A DNA stretch of 64,000 nucleotides from Photobacterium profundum (GCF_003026285.1 NZ_PYOD01000008.1:110060-174059), one strand, 5' to 3'. Positions 39,453 to 49,157 are shown, numbered from the stretch's first letter. The notes: generated from the sequence alone by a model not told the origin. Numbers and translations: made by a program.

Positions 39453-39811
39453 GAATATAACCCCTTAGGAAATTAAAATCGAAAATGTGTCTTTCGTAAT
39501 CCTGTTCAAAATTTTTAATATTTTGACATAAGTGAAAACTAAAATTTAAATAAACTAGCGCTATTTTCACTGATTTTGATGGGGATTTATTGATTGGGGT
39601 CAATATGTGCTACTGAATATTAATACTTTGGAGTTAGTTGGTGGTTTTGTGATCTTATTCACTAAAAATGCACCATTAACATGTTTTTTAATTTAATGGC
39701 TTATTTTACGAGATTGTTAATTTAAATTGATTTGTTACAGTTACTTATATTTAGCAATGTAAATATAAGTGAATGATATATTACTGGCTGTATGTATTTA
39801 AGGTAAAAAAA

Positions 39812-39833
39812 AAGAGCGCTATTAGGCGCTCTT
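39812..39833 (-). terminator. nhaC terminator
   Basis: AAGAGCGC (39812-39819) pairs with GCGCTCTT (39826-39833) over a 6-nt loop. Nine T follow on the minus strand. Confidence 0.85.
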
Positions 39834-39864
39834 CTTTGAGTTGCTTATTTTGTGTTTCTTACTG

Positions 39865-41304
39865 TTAAGCTGTTTGTTGAGTAACGGCTAGGTTCTCATT
39901 CTCATCAGTTTCTTCAGTAATTGTTGGTGGACAACGGTCAACAAACCAACCCATGTAAGATGTCACGATAGTCACAATAATACAGACGAAGCTTAACCAC
40001 ATAAATGGTGCGTAGGAGAAGGTTGCAACCCCCAAGATACTCGCCATGTAAATACCGTTATCACTCCAAGGCACCATACCAGATGTTAACGTACCACCAA
40101 ATTCAGCGTTACGAGATAGGTTCTTACGCTGGTAGCCTAGGCGGTCATAGTTCTTCGCACAGATTTTAGGCGTTAAAATTAATGATACGTACATAGCAGA
40201 ACCAAATACGTTACCAAAGAATGCAGTCGCAATCGTGGATGTAGCTAAGCTACCTGCAGAGTTAACGCGTTTCTCGAATAGCTTAGCAACAGTTTGTAGT
40301 ACACCTACTTTATCAAGTAGACCACCAAAACCCAGACCAAAGATGATAACGGCTACTGAACCCAGCATAGAAGACATGCCACCACGGTTTAGAATCGCAT
40401 CAATGAAATCAACGCCAGAACTAATAGAGAAAGGTGCCCATGCAGTGTTAAATGCCACGAGTGGGTCCATATCTTGAACCATTACCGCCCATACGATACC
40501 CAACAGCGAACCGAAAGAGATAACAGGGAAAGACGGTAGGCGCATTGCCAGTAGACCTAAAACAATAATCACAGGGATGAATGAGAATGGAGAGATAACA
40601 AACTGATTTTCCATTGCAAGAATGACAGAATCAACCTGAGCCATGTCTACATTACCTGCATAGTGCAAACCAGCAGCGGTAAATAGAATACCTGTAATGA
40701 TGTAACTGATTAATGCGATAGGTAGCATGCCTTTGATGTGTTCCATCACTTCTACGCCAGACATAGAAGAAGCAAGAATTACCGAATCAGATAATGGCGA
40801 CATTTTGTCACCAAAGTAACAACCTGAAAGTACAGCACCTGCAGTCATTGGCGCAGGAACGCCCAGACCTTGTCCAATTCCCATCATCGCGATACCAGCG
40901 GTACCTGCAGCACCCCAAGATGTACCCGTCGCTAACGCTGTTAGAGAACAAATAATCATGGTCGCAAGTAAGAAAATGGATGGATGAATGGCTTGCAAGC
41001 CGTAATAAATGATTGTTGGAACAATACCACCCGCAATCCAAGTGCCAACAAGAGCACCTACAGCAAGAAGAATTAGTACAGCACCTAAGCCATTTGAAAT
41101 GCCTTGGGTTGCCGCTTTTTCAAGTGATTTATAGTCATGGCCAAGTTTGATACCTAGCGTGATAATAATGAACCAGCCGATATAAAGTGCTAGTTGAATG
41201 GGTAAATCAAGTTTAGCGGTGAAAGAGAATGCCAGTGCAAGGAAAGTACCAAGGGCAAGGATCACTTGCATTAGCGATGGTAGCTTCATAGTCTGTTTTT
41301 CCAT
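39865..41304 (-). CDS. nhaC: NhaC-family Na+/H+ antiporter
   Basis: The 479-residue inner-membrane protein has about eleven hydrophobic segments. Family motifs include SLTALATGTSWGAAGTAGIAMMGIG, SGCYFGDKMSPLSDSVILAS, TAFFGNVFGSAMYVSLILTP and TSGMVPWSDNGIYMAS. NhaC proteins exchange Na+ for H+; some relatives in Vibrio (called LysW) are thought to import lysine because they carry lysine riboswitches. The start is ATG at 41304 with AAGG upstream; a second Met is at residue 6. It has a structured leader of about 150 nt upstream, described separately, and lies divergent from asd. Confidence 0.9.
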   Translation of the reverse strand: MEKQTMKLPSLMQVILALGTFLALAFSFTAKLDLPIQLALYIGWFIIITLGIKLGHDYKSLEKAATQGISNGLGAVLILLAVGALVGTWIAGGIVPTIIYYGLQAIHPSIFLLATMIICSLTALATGTSWGAAGTAGIAMMGIGQGLGVPAPMTAGAVLSGCYFGDKMSPLSDSVILASSMSGVEVMEHIKGMLPIALISYIITGILFTAAGLHYAGNVDMAQVDSVILAMENQFVISPFSFIPVIIVLGLLAMRLPSFPVISFGSLLGIVWAVMVQDMDPLVAFNTAWAPFSISSGVDFIDAILNRGGMSSMLGSVAVIIFGLGFGGLLDKVGVLQTVAKLFEKRVNSAGSLATSTIATAFFGNVFGSAMYVSLILTPKICAKNYDRLGYQRKNLSRNAEFGGTLTSGMVPWSDNGIYMASILGVATFSYAPFMWLSFVCIIVTIVTSYMGWFVDRCPPTITEETDENENLAVTQQTA

Positions 41305-41465
41305 ACTGTTTAACCTTGTTTGATCGATCTTATTAAAGGGTGAACCCTGAAATTAACGTCATTAAGAACGTTAATAATTAATTTTTCTTCTGATCACTGA
41401 GTCCTTCTTTAAAGAGACTCATGTTGTTTCGGCGCTACTCTATCTAAATGAGTTACTCACTGCGA
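41305..41465 (-). promoter_or_regulatory. structured 5' leader of nhaC, candidate cis-regulatory RNA
   Basis: On the minus strand a -10-like TACAAT (41480-41475) precedes the leader. In RNA order it shows UGAGU-A-ACUCA near 41450; the unpaired stretch GAUAGAGUAGCGCCGAAAC; a hairpin with arms UGAGUC and GACUCA near 41421-41398; AUUAACGU/ACGUUAAU near 41375-41352; and AGGG-UUCA-CCCU near 41347-41336 followed by UUUAAU. The last hairpin could act as terminator or ribosome-site switch. The identity is not established. Confidence 0.5.
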
Positions 41466-41520
41466 TAAATATTGTACTTTTCTGTGACCTGAATCTTTTA
41501 GTACTGATAAACGCTTTAAA

Positions 41521-42075
41521 ATATACGTTTACATGTATTTTTACTGTTAATTTTAGGTTTTAAATTTGTTCTTGTGTTGTTTTTTAATCGATTTATAAGT
41601 TGTGTTTTTATATTAATGATGTGGTTTTTAAAGTGTAAATAACTACATATGCTTATTTCACTGGAGCTTTAAGTCTGATTAATCAGTATATGTAGGTTAT
41701 CAGGGTGTAGGTTTTTATTCAAAACTTGTGGTTTGTTTGATTTTATTGGTTGGCAGTAGAAAGTTATTTGTAGCATGTGAATCATTCACTCTTGTTGGCT
41801 TTTGTTTGCGAATTGTTCACCTTTGGGTTGTTTTCTAGCCCGTATTAATTGTTGATTGAATATGTGTCTTTATTGCCTTAAATACCAACTAATCTCTAGA
41901 TATTAAATAAGTAAAACAAAACGTGTCCGGAATTTTTATGCAATTTCTGCAGATTCTGCTTGTTTTTCACAATTTAAATCTCTATAGATGGGGGTAGAAA
42001 TACTCATTCATGTAGTGATAGGAATATTACAACAAGGGTTGGGTTGGTAATTATGAACAAGGAGTGTAGCAAGCG
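41521..42075. other. AT-rich spacer upstream of asd with inverted repeats
   Basis: No gene is seen. It has a perfect palindrome CTGATTAATCAG at 41675-41686 inside an outer inverted repeat, CTACATAT (41643-41650) with ATATGTAG (41688-41695). A second palindrome, GTGAAT-C-ATTCAC, lies at about 41777-41789. The asd promoter must lie here, but I cannot place it with confidence. Confidence 0.4.
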
Positions 42076-43194
42076 ATGATGAAGGTTGGTTTAGTTGGTT
42101 GGCGTGGCATGGTAGGTTCTGTGCTGATGCAGCGCATGGTTGAAGAGGGTGACTTCAATTTTATTGAGCCTGTATTTTATTCAACATCTCAAATCGGAAT
42201 CCCAGCGCCTAACTTAGGTAAAGATGCTGGCTTACTGCAAGATGCGTTTGATATTGAAAGTTTGAAAAAGCTGGATGCCATTATTACCTGTCAAGGTGGT
42301 AGTTATACAGAAAAAGTATACCCAGCATTGCGTGCTGCAGGTTGGAAAGGTTATTGGATTGATGCTGCTTCTACATTACGCATGGATCCTCAATCTATTA
42401 TTACACTAGATCCGGTTAACTTTGATCAAATCAAACAAGGCATTCATAGTGGAACTAACACTTACGTTGGTGGTAACTGTACAGTCAGTTTAATGCTAAT
42501 GGCTGTTGGTGGCCTTTATAAAGAAGGCCTTGTTGAGTGGATGACATCTCAAACTTACCAAGCGGCTTCTGGTGCGGGTGCGAAAAATATGCGTGAGTTG
42601 ATCAACCAAATGGGTGTGATTAACGATACGGTGTCAAGCGAGCTTGCAAACCCAGCTACATCGATTCTAGATATTGATCGTAAAGTATCTGAAACCTTAC
42701 GTTCACCTGGTTTTCCTTCGCAAGAATTTGGTGCTCCGCTTGCGGGTTCATTAATTCCGTGGATTGATGTGAAGCGTGACAATGGCCAGAGTAAAGAAGA
42801 GTGGAAAGCGTCGGTAGAAACAAACAAAATTCTTGGCTTGCAAGATAACCCTGTGCCGATTGATGGTACGTGTGTACGTATTGGTGCAATGCGCTGCCAC
42901 AGCCAAGCATTAACCTTGAAGCTAAAGAAGAATGTACCATTAGATGAGATCGAAGAAATGATCGCATCGCATAATGATTGGGTTAAAGTTATCCCGAACG
43001 ATCGTGATGCGACGGTTCAAGAGCTTAGCCCTGCGAAAGTAACGGGTACACTGTCTGTTCCTGTTGGTCGTTTACGTAAACTGGCAATGGGTGATGATTT
43101 CCTTAATGCCTTTACTGTGGGTGACCAATTACTATGGGGTGCTGCAGAGCCACTTCGTCGTACACTTCGTATTATCTTGTCTGAAAAAGCGTAA
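42076..43194 (+). CDS. asd: aspartate-semialdehyde dehydrogenase
   Basis: Asd reduces aspartyl phosphate to aspartate semialdehyde, feeding lysine, diaminopimelate, methionine and threonine synthesis. The 372 residues follow the gammaproteobacterial type: [19 protein letters not shown] binds NADP, the nucleophile is Cys135 in [10 protein letters not shown] (the same number as in E. coli), and RCHSQA holds the active-site His. AAGGAG lies 10 nt before the first of two adjacent ATG codons. It is a single gene, divergent from nhaC and closed by a strong terminator. Confidence 0.96.
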   Translation: MMKVGLVGWRGMVGSVLMQRMVEEGDFNFIEPVFYSTSQIGIPAPNLGKDAGLLQDAFDIESLKKLDAIITCQGGSYTEKVYPALRAAGWKGYWIDAASTLRMDPQSIITLDPVNFDQIKQGIHSGTNTYVGGNCTVSLMLMAVGGLYKEGLVEWMTSQTYQAASGAGAKNMRELINQMGVINDTVSSELANPATSILDIDRKVSETLRSPGFPSQEFGAPLAGSLIPWIDVKRDNGQSKEEWKASVETNKILGLQDNPVPIDGTCVRIGAMRCHSQALTLKLKKNVPLDEIEEMIASHNDWVKVIPNDRDATVQELSPAKVTGTLSVPVGRLRKLAMGDDFLNAFTVGDQLLWGAAEPLRRTLRIILSEKA

Positions 43195-43217
43195 CGTGAA
43201 AAACAATTGATATTAAC

Positions 43218-43245
43218 AAAAACGCCTGCAAATGCAGGCGTTTTT
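43218..43245. terminator. asd terminator
   Basis: A perfect 13-bp stem, AAAAACGCCTGCA with TGCAGGCGTTTTT, has a 2-nt centre. It lies between convergent asd and the RND gene and could serve both. Confidence 0.88.
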
Positions 43246-43290
43246 GTTTGTTATCGATAAGAATATTTTTACTTTTAGCTTTTATGTATT

Positions 43291-46200
43291 TTAGTCTCTT
43301 AACATTTCTTTTTGTTCTCGTCTTTTTCTGAACAAATGCAGCATGTCTTTTTGCTTTAGCTTCGCCATACCGACATAAGCCACAGGTACGACGAATAATG
43401 AAAAGAAAGTCCCCGCTAATAATCCGCCGACTAATACCAAGCCAATATTAATTCGCCCTAATGATCCCGGGCCAGAAGCCAGAGCGAGTGGTAAAGAGCC
43501 TAAAATCATAGTTAATGATGTCATTAATATTGGGCGTAAGCGTGATTGCGCGCTGCTTAAAATAGCCTCAATAGCGGATAACCCATTGCTACGTTGCTTA
43601 TTGGCGAATTCAACCAAAAGTATACCGTGTTTGGTGACCAGCCCGACCAATGTTAATAGCCCTATCTGGGAGTATATGTTCAGGCTTTGGCCGAAGACCC
43701 GCAGTGTTAGCAAGGCACCCACGATACACAGTGGTACTGTCAACAGGATGATTAGAGGGTCGACAAAGCTTTCAAATTGTGCCGCCAATATCAAATAGAT
43801 AAAGACAATAGCGAGCAAAAATAGTGCTTGGGTACCAGCCTGAGAATCGGTTAAATCTTTGACTATCCCGTTATATTGATAGCCTTGAGAATCGCTTAAC
43901 AATGCCGGTAGTTGCTGGTCTATATAGGTTTTGATATCACTCGCGGTATAGCCGGGTATCAGATCTGCAGTGATTTCTGCGTTGTCTTGTCCCATAAAAG
44001 TTTTAAAGTTTGATTCTGCTGTTGCCTGCTTAATCGAAACAAATTGAGACAGAGGCAGTGTTTGCCCTGATTCTGATGTTACATAAAGCTTATCCAACAC
44101 TTGAAAATCACCCAAGGCTTTACGGTTCACTTGTACTTGGATTGGGTAGGTGAACCCGTCATCAGCTTGTAAGTCAGCGGCTTTTACTGAACCTAAAAAG
44201 GTTGATAATGCATTGGTCACATCACTGTAATTAACGCCTGAAAGAATAATCGCATTACGATCAATGGATAAATCGAAACGTAGCTGATCCCTTAGCATCG
44301 AGTTGTTGATATTTGTGAGCCCTGGATAATCCTCCAATAATTTTTCGACTTTACCGGCTGTATCAGAAAGCGCATCGGTATCTCTATCGAGTGTGGTTAA
44401 TTCTAGAATGAGGTTGGTGGCAATATTTAAATTATCTGCCGAGCGAACGCTGAATGACATATCGTAGGCAGACACTGTCTTACTGGCTTTGTCGATCAGC
44501 TCTTTGACCACGTCTTCTGCACTGGTTACACGTTCTCCCCATGTTTTTAGTAGTACGTGGTTGGTCGGCGCCCCTTCAATATAAGAAAGGTTTGCTCCAA
44601 TGGCATCATTGCCGTTCATTACGCTGTTGAGTTCAGCATTATGATCGAGATGATATTGACGTCCAACTCCTGTCGGAGCAACCGATGTAACATCAATAAA
44701 CCCCGTATCTTCGGTTGGTAACAACACGCGAGGCATTGTCCATAAAGCCACACCTGATAATAGAACGAGCATTAATGCAATCGCAGACATAATACGCTTT
44801 CGCTCAAACCATTTACGTAATTCTTGGATATAGCGATTCGTTATTTTGTGTATAACGCCATCGATAGCAGTAAACCATTTAGGTTGTTTAACCACAGGCT
44901 TAATTAAATAGGCGCTCATCATCGGTGATAATGTTAATGCAACGATGCCAGAGATAATAACGGCAGCGGCTAATGTAAAAGCGAATTGACGGAACAAGTC
45001 AGCAGTTAAACCAGACATAAGACCGATAGGTAAATAAACCACGGCCAAGGTCAGTGTCATGGCTATAACGGGGAAAATGATTTCTCGGCTACCTTTAAGT
45101 GCAGCGTTGAAAGGAGTCTCCCCATTTTCTACATGCCGGTAGCAGTTTTCGACTACCACGATGGCATCATCGACAACCAAACCGATAGCTAAAATAATAG
45201 CGAGAATTGTTAAAACGTTAATGCTAAAACCCAGTCCAGCCATGACGGCAAAAACGCCAATAACACACACCGGAATAGTAATAATGGGTACAGATGCTAC
45301 GCGGAAAGAGCCCATGAATAAGACAACAACCAAAGACACTAAAATAATCGCTTCAACGAGGGTCGAAAAACCTTCGTCAATGGCAGCCTTAATAAAATCA
45401 GCTTGGTTATACACCATCGTCATCTCCATACCATCAGGGAGATGTTGTTGCATGCGGTTGATTTCAGTTTTTACATTTTCAGCCACCGTTACAGGGTTTT
45501 CGCTGCTTAGTGGTAAGATTTGTAAAGACATAGCAGGCTTGCCTGAAACACTCAGCAAGCTTGGTGTTAAGCTTTCTTCACCCATTTCTACATTGGCGAC
45601 ATCGTTGACTCGAATAACATTGCCGTTATCAACACGTATAACAAGATCTTTTACATCATCAATGTTTTCAACTTGGTTTACGGGGTTAATTGAAAAGTCT
45701 CGGGCTTCTCCCATAATCGTACCCGCTGTAAACGTCGCGTTATACGAACTCAAGGTACCAACAACATCTGCAGCTTTGATATTGAGTGCCATCATACGTT
45801 CTGGATTTAACCACACACGTACTGCTTTCGATGAACCTCCGTAAGGACCCCATACACCACCAACACCTTGTATGTGCTGAAATTGAGGAACCAGTTGCTG
45901 GCTAATGTAATCGTACATTTTTTGCTGGTCGATACCGCCAGTATTTACAAAGGTGACAATATTACTGGCAGCACTGGTATCTGATGAATCATCAGTAACA
46001 GTAGGTTTGTCTGTCATACTGGGTGGGAAGTCGTTAATAGCCTCAACACTACTACGTAACTTATTCATTAAGTTCGTGTATTCAATGTCATCTACATCGT
46101 CGTTAAATAAGATATTTAGAGAACAACTGCCTTCTTGGCAATCGGTACTCATTGTTTTAACGCTATCGATACCTGTTGCAGCATCAATCAGTTTATCTGC

Positions 46201-46389
46201 CACATTACGTGACATGAATTCTGCACTGGCACCAGTAATCGAGGCGCTTACTGTCGCTTTCGGTGAATTATGTTCGGGAAAATACTGAATATCCAATTTT
46301 TGGAATGAAATAACCCCCAATAACACCATGGCAATACTCAGTACAGCGGCAAAAACAGGGTGACGGATACATATCTCAGGTAGGCGCAT
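43291..46389 (-). CDS. RND-family multidrug efflux permease
   Basis: The 1032-residue inner-membrane pump has the AcrB layout: twelve hydrophobic segments and two large periplasmic loops. The proton-relay Asp pair is in IGLVVDDAIVVVENCYRHVE at about residue 400. The start MRLPEICIRHPVFAAVL and LDIQYFPEHNSPKATV match the MexF/VexH-like branch. Its start codon overlaps the adaptor gene's stop by one base (TAATG), so the two are one unit. No outer-membrane TolC partner lies nearby, so it probably uses a TolC encoded elsewhere. Substrate is unknown. Confidence 0.92.
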   Translation of the reverse strand: MRLPEICIRHPVFAAVLSIAMVLLGVISFQKLDIQYFPEHNSPKATVSASITGASAEFMSRNVADKLIDAATGIDSVKTMSTDCQEGSCSLNILFNDDVDDIEYTNLMNKLRSSVEAINDFPPSMTDKPTVTDDSSDTSAASNIVTFVNTGGIDQQKMYDYISQQLVPQFQHIQGVGGVWGPYGGSSKAVRVWLNPERMMALNIKAADVVGTLSSYNATFTAGTIMGEARDFSINPVNQVENIDDVKDLVIRVDNGNVIRVNDVANVEMGEESLTPSLLSVSGKPAMSLQILPLSSENPVTVAENVKTEINRMQQHLPDGMEMTMVYNQADFIKAAIDEGFSTLVEAIILVSLVVVLFMGSFRVASVPIITIPVCVIGVFAVMAGLGFSINVLTILAIILAIGLVVDDAIVVVENCYRHVENGETPFNAALKGSREIIFPVIAMTLTLAVVYLPIGLMSGLTADLFRQFAFTLAAAVIISGIVALTLSPMMSAYLIKPVVKQPKWFTAIDGVIHKITNRYIQELRKWFERKRIMSAIALMLVLLSGVALWTMPRVLLPTEDTGFIDVTSVAPTGVGRQYHLDHNAELNSVMNGNDAIGANLSYIEGAPTNHVLLKTWGERVTSAEDVVKELIDKASKTVSAYDMSFSVRSADNLNIATNLILELTTLDRDTDALSDTAGKVEKLLEDYPGLTNINNSMLRDQLRFDLSIDRNAIILSGVNYSDVTNALSTFLGSVKAADLQADDGFTYPIQVQVNRKALGDFQVLDKLYVTSESGQTLPLSQFVSIKQATAESNFKTFMGQDNAEITADLIPGYTASDIKTYIDQQLPALLSDSQGYQYNGIVKDLTDSQAGTQALFLLAIVFIYLILAAQFESFVDPLIILLTVPLCIVGALLTLRVFGQSLNIYSQIGLLTLVGLVTKHGILLVEFANKQRSNGLSAIEAILSSAQSRLRPILMTSLTMILGSLPLALASGPGSLGRINIGLVLVGGLLAGTFFSLFVVPVAYVGMAKLKQKDMLHLFRKRREQKEMLRD

Positions 46390-47627
46390 TAGTTCACCTC
46401 GTTTGTTGGTGTTTCATTTGCTGTAACTGATGCTGACTTTGTTGATGTTGATGTTGATGTTGATGTTGATGTTGATGTTGATGGTAGTTCAACTAGTGCA
46501 GGTTTTGATGTTTGCTCTGTTTTTGACTCCAATGTTGGCTCAGGTTTTTCTTTTGATGCTTCAGAAGAGACTTGCTCTGAGGTTTCAACTGCGGGTTTAT
46601 GGTTAATAACGGTAATGGGTGTATTGATTTCAAGCTTTTGCTGACCAGTCGTTATAACTTGCTCCCCTTCTTTTAGACCTGCATCCACAATGACATAGCC
46701 GTCATTGGTGTTTTTTCCTAATGTGACACTCTGTTTCGTTGCGCCACTGTTGTTATATAGCCAGACATAACGCTTATCATTTTGTGCTAATACTGAGTTT
46801 TGTGGCACGACAAGGTGTGAGTTACCTTTATGGAAAAGCTGTTTTACGTTAGCAAACATACCAGGGGCAAGGCGGTTATCTGGGTTATCAATACGGGCAT
46901 GAATTTCGACACGCCCAGAGCTGACATCGACTGCAGGTGCAACATAGTCAACCACACCTTTAAAGTTCGTATTTTTAAATGCTTCTACCGTCACAGTTAC
47001 CGTTTGCCCTTTAGCGGCTTTACCTAGGTCGTTTTGGCTTATGGCGTATTTTACTTCAACAGGGTTGAGGTTATAGATACTAACTAGTGTCGTTGAGGCT
47101 GCGATATGACTGCCAATAGACTGAGTAAAGCTAGTAAGCTGACCATTAAATGGTGCAATGATTTGATAATCACCTAAGGCTGCTTTTTTCTGGCTAAAAT
47201 CAGCTTTTGCTAAATTTACTTCTTCTCTCATTTCATCCACATCTTGTGGCGATAAAGCATCTGGCTGTTTGGCGAGCAGGTTTTGAATACGGGCAAGTTT
47301 AGTTTTTGCTAACCCTAACGAGCTTTTGGCTTTATCGAAATCGGCTTTGGCTTTGGTGCTATCTAGTTCTGCAATTAGATCGCCTTTTCCCACCGTATCA
47401 CCATCTCTAAAATGAATAGCGGTGATTTTTTCTCCGGCACTGAACGTCAGTGCGGCAGAATCAATCGCATTAATTTTGCCTACTTCTTGAATGATATCTT
47501 CAAAAGAGCGTGATGAAATGGTTTCAATAGTGACAGGAACAGAGGCTTGTTCATTGGCAATCGCCGCTGATATAGGTGACATTAATGAGGTCACAAGCAG
47601 TATATTTAAAATACTTTTTTTATTCAT
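46389..47627 (-). CDS. RND efflux periplasmic adaptor with Ser/Thr repeat tail
   Basis: The 412-residue adaptor joins the RND pump to an outer-membrane channel. A signal peptide (MNKKSILNILLVTSLMSPISAAIA) is followed by the lipoyl and hairpin region (AELDSTKAKADFDKAKSSL to LSPQDVDEMREEVNL), the beta-barrel, and VVPQNSVLAQN in the membrane-proximal part. The C-terminal 60 residues are an unusual low-complexity tail, Glu/Lys/Ser-rich, with a run of alternating Ser-Thr encoded by the hexamer repeat. It is not lipidated as far as I can see. It leads the RND permease. Confidence 0.9.
   Translation of the reverse strand: MNKKSILNILLVTSLMSPISAAIANEQASVPVTIETISSRSFEDIIQEVGKINAIDSAALTFSAGEKITAIHFRDGDTVGKGDLIAELDSTKAKADFDKAKSSLGLAKTKLARIQNLLAKQPDALSPQDVDEMREEVNLAKADFSQKKAALGDYQIIAPFNGQLTSFTQSIGSHIAASTTLVSIYNLNPVEVKYAISQNDLGKAAKGQTVTVTVEAFKNTNFKGVVDYVAPAVDVSSGRVEIHARIDNPDNRLAPGMFANVKQLFHKGNSHLVVPQNSVLAQNDKRYVWLYNNSGATKQSVTLGKNTNDGYVIVDAGLKEGEQVITTGQQKLEINTPITVINHKPAVETSEQVSSEASKEKPEPTLESKTEQTSKPALVELPSTSTSTSTSTSTSTKSASVTANETPTNEVN
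46441..46482. repeat. seven tandem GTTGAT hexamers in the adaptor gene
   Basis: Seven exact 6-bp units encode the alternating Ser-Thr run of the adaptor tail on the minus strand. The unit is two codons, so slippage changes tail length but not the reading frame. Confidence 0.9.
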
Positions 47628-47879
47628 TTGGTGGGCTCTTTGAATAATGTCTTTTAATAAGAGCTTTTTTTTACGTGCTATGAAGGGGAGGAATGTCAGG
47701 CAAACGTTAAAAAATGTGCCGGAATGTAAGTTTTTATTTTTCTGACGATTACATGAACTGAATATGAATAGATTGGTAATTAAGCATACAGATAAGGCTG
47801 TAAATTAGATGGAAAGTATCGGTATGGTTAATAGTAAAATTACCGTCATTATTCATAAATAAAATGGCAGGTATAAAAA
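47628..47879. other. spacer between sodB and the RND adaptor
   Basis: No gene is seen. A hairpin GCTCTT/AAGAGC (about 47634-47669) lies just upstream of the adaptor start codon and includes the only purine stretch able to act as its ribosome site, so the site may be partly hidden. The sodB terminator closes the right side. Confidence 0.4.
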
Positions 47880-47899
47880 AGCCTGCAATTAAGCAGGCT
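47880..47899 (-). terminator. sodB terminator
   Basis: AGCCTGC (47880-47886) pairs with GCAGGCT (47893-47899); on the minus strand TTTTTT follows. Confidence 0.8.
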
Positions 47900-47933
47900 C
47901 TGTCGGCAATCATTGATTCGCAATAAAGCGAAA

Positions 47934-48518
47934 TTATGCCGCTAGGTTCTTCGCTACGAATTCCCAGTTTACTAATGACCAGAAAGCAGCCATGTAATCA
48001 GGACGAACGTTACGGAAATCGATGTAGTAAGCGTGTTCCCATAGATCAACAGTAAGAAGAGGAGTAACACCTTCTTCTGTGATTGGAGTACCAGCGTTAG
48101 ATGTGTTTACGATTGCTAGAGAACCGTCAGCGTTCTTAACAAGCCAAGTCCAAGAAGAACCGAAGTTGTTGATTGCTGAATCAGTGAATTTCGCTTTGAA
48201 TTCTTCGAAAGAACCGAATGCTTTAGCGATAGCGTCTGCTACTTCACCCGTTGGTTCGCCGCCAGCGTTAGGGCTTAGGCAGTGCCAGTAGAACGTGTGG
48301 TTCCAGATCTGAGCTGCGTTGTTAAATACACCACCAGTTGAAGTCTTGATGATTTCTTCAAGAGACTTCTCTGCTAGATCAGTACCTTCAACAAGGCCGT
48401 TTAGCTTAACAACGTAAGTGTTGTGGTGCTTACCGTGGTGGTATTCTAGCGTTTCTTGAGAGATATGTGGCTCAAGAGCGTTGATTGCGTACGGTAGAGC
48501 TGGTAATTCAAATGCCAT
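47934..48518 (-). CDS. sodB: iron superoxide dismutase
   Basis: SodB removes superoxide in the cytosol. The 194-residue protein has metal ligands H27, H74, D158 and H162 (in DLWEHAYYIDF). Gln70 in NNAAQIWNHTFYW and NAGTP in place of the Mn-type NQD mark the iron form. Codon use is strongly biased, as for an abundant protein. It is divergent from grxD, an arrangement known in Vibrio. Its 5' leader has a small hairpin (GAGGG/CCCTC, 48547-48560), close to where RyhB-type control acts in E. coli, though I cannot show this here. Confidence 0.95.
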   Translation of the reverse strand: MAFELPALPYAINALEPHISQETLEYHHGKHHNTYVVKLNGLVEGTDLAEKSLEEIIKTSTGGVFNNAAQIWNHTFYWHCLSPNAGGEPTGEVADAIAKAFGSFEEFKAKFTDSAINNFGSSWTWLVKNADGSLAIVNTSNAGTPITEEGVTPLLTVDLWEHAYYIDFRNVRPDYMAAFWSLVNWEFVAKNLAA

Positions 48519-48776
48519 TGCTCAATTCTCCATTTGGTATATTTGAGAGGGTAAACCCTCGACATTGCTTCCGGCAGACTTCAAATGAGCCCGCATTATT
48601 TTTCTAAACTGACGGGTTTTATTTTAGCAAGTTTTTACTTTATTAAAAGCCCTAAACACTAAAAATCATCATGTAATATATCCTTACAGATAATAGGCGT
48701 TTTTTTCCAGTCCGTGACAAAGTAGAATGTGACTGTTATAAGACCCTATATAAGCAAATTGTTGTAAGAGGAAGCT

Positions 48777-49118
48777 ATGGAAACCATCGATAAGATTAAG
48801 CAGCAGATTTCAGAAAATCCAATTCTGTTGTACATGAAAGGCTCTCCAAAACTACCAAGCTGTGGTTTTTCATCTCAAACGTCACAAGCGCTAATGTCAT
48901 GTGGTGAGAAGTTTGCTTACGTAGATATCCTTCAAAACCCAGACATTCGTGCAGAACTACCTGTTTACGCACAATGGCCAACTTTCCCACAATTGTGGAT
49001 CGAAGGTGAGCTAATTGGTGGTTGTGATATCGTTCTGGAAATGTTCCAGAAAGGTGAGCTTCAACCGCTAATCAAAGAAGCTGCTGTACGTCGTGATGGC
49101 GAAGCTGCTGCTGAGTAA
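48777..49118 (+). CDS. grxD: monothiol glutaredoxin GrxD
   Basis: This CGFS-type glutaredoxin carries and transfers [2Fe-2S] clusters with glutathione. The 113-residue protein has KGSPKLPSCGFSSQTSQAL with the CGFS active site, WPTFPQLWIEGELIGGCDIVLEM, and a short Ala/Glu-rich tail. AGGAAG lies before the ATG. Divergent from sodB, it links Fe-S supply to iron-SOD and oxidative defence. It is single and closed by a hairpin. Confidence 0.95.
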   Translation: METIDKIKQQISENPILLYMKGSPKLPSCGFSSQTSQALMSCGEKFAYVDILQNPDIRAELPVYAQWPTFPQLWIEGELIGGCDIVLEMFQKGELQPLIKEAAVRRDGEAAAE

Positions 49119-49157
49119 GCACTAATGTACCTTCCTTTTTTAGGTGGGTTATATATA

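Noticed and set aside
41305..41465. Lysine riboswitch upstream of nhaC
   Set aside because: GAUAGAG and GCGCCGAAA recall parts of the L-box core, but the elements are adjacent instead of being spread over the five-helix junction, and the leader is too short. I keep only the general claim of a structured leader.
42052..42078. Eight-codon ORF overlapping the asd start, as a leader peptide
   Set aside because: It lacks a run of regulatory amino-acid codons and no attenuator hairpins are seen between it and asd.
45161..45844. Long plus-strand frame of 227 codons inside the RND gene
   Set aside because: It is antisense to a clear RND permease and rich in Ile, Thr and Ser with no family character; it is a shadow of the real gene.
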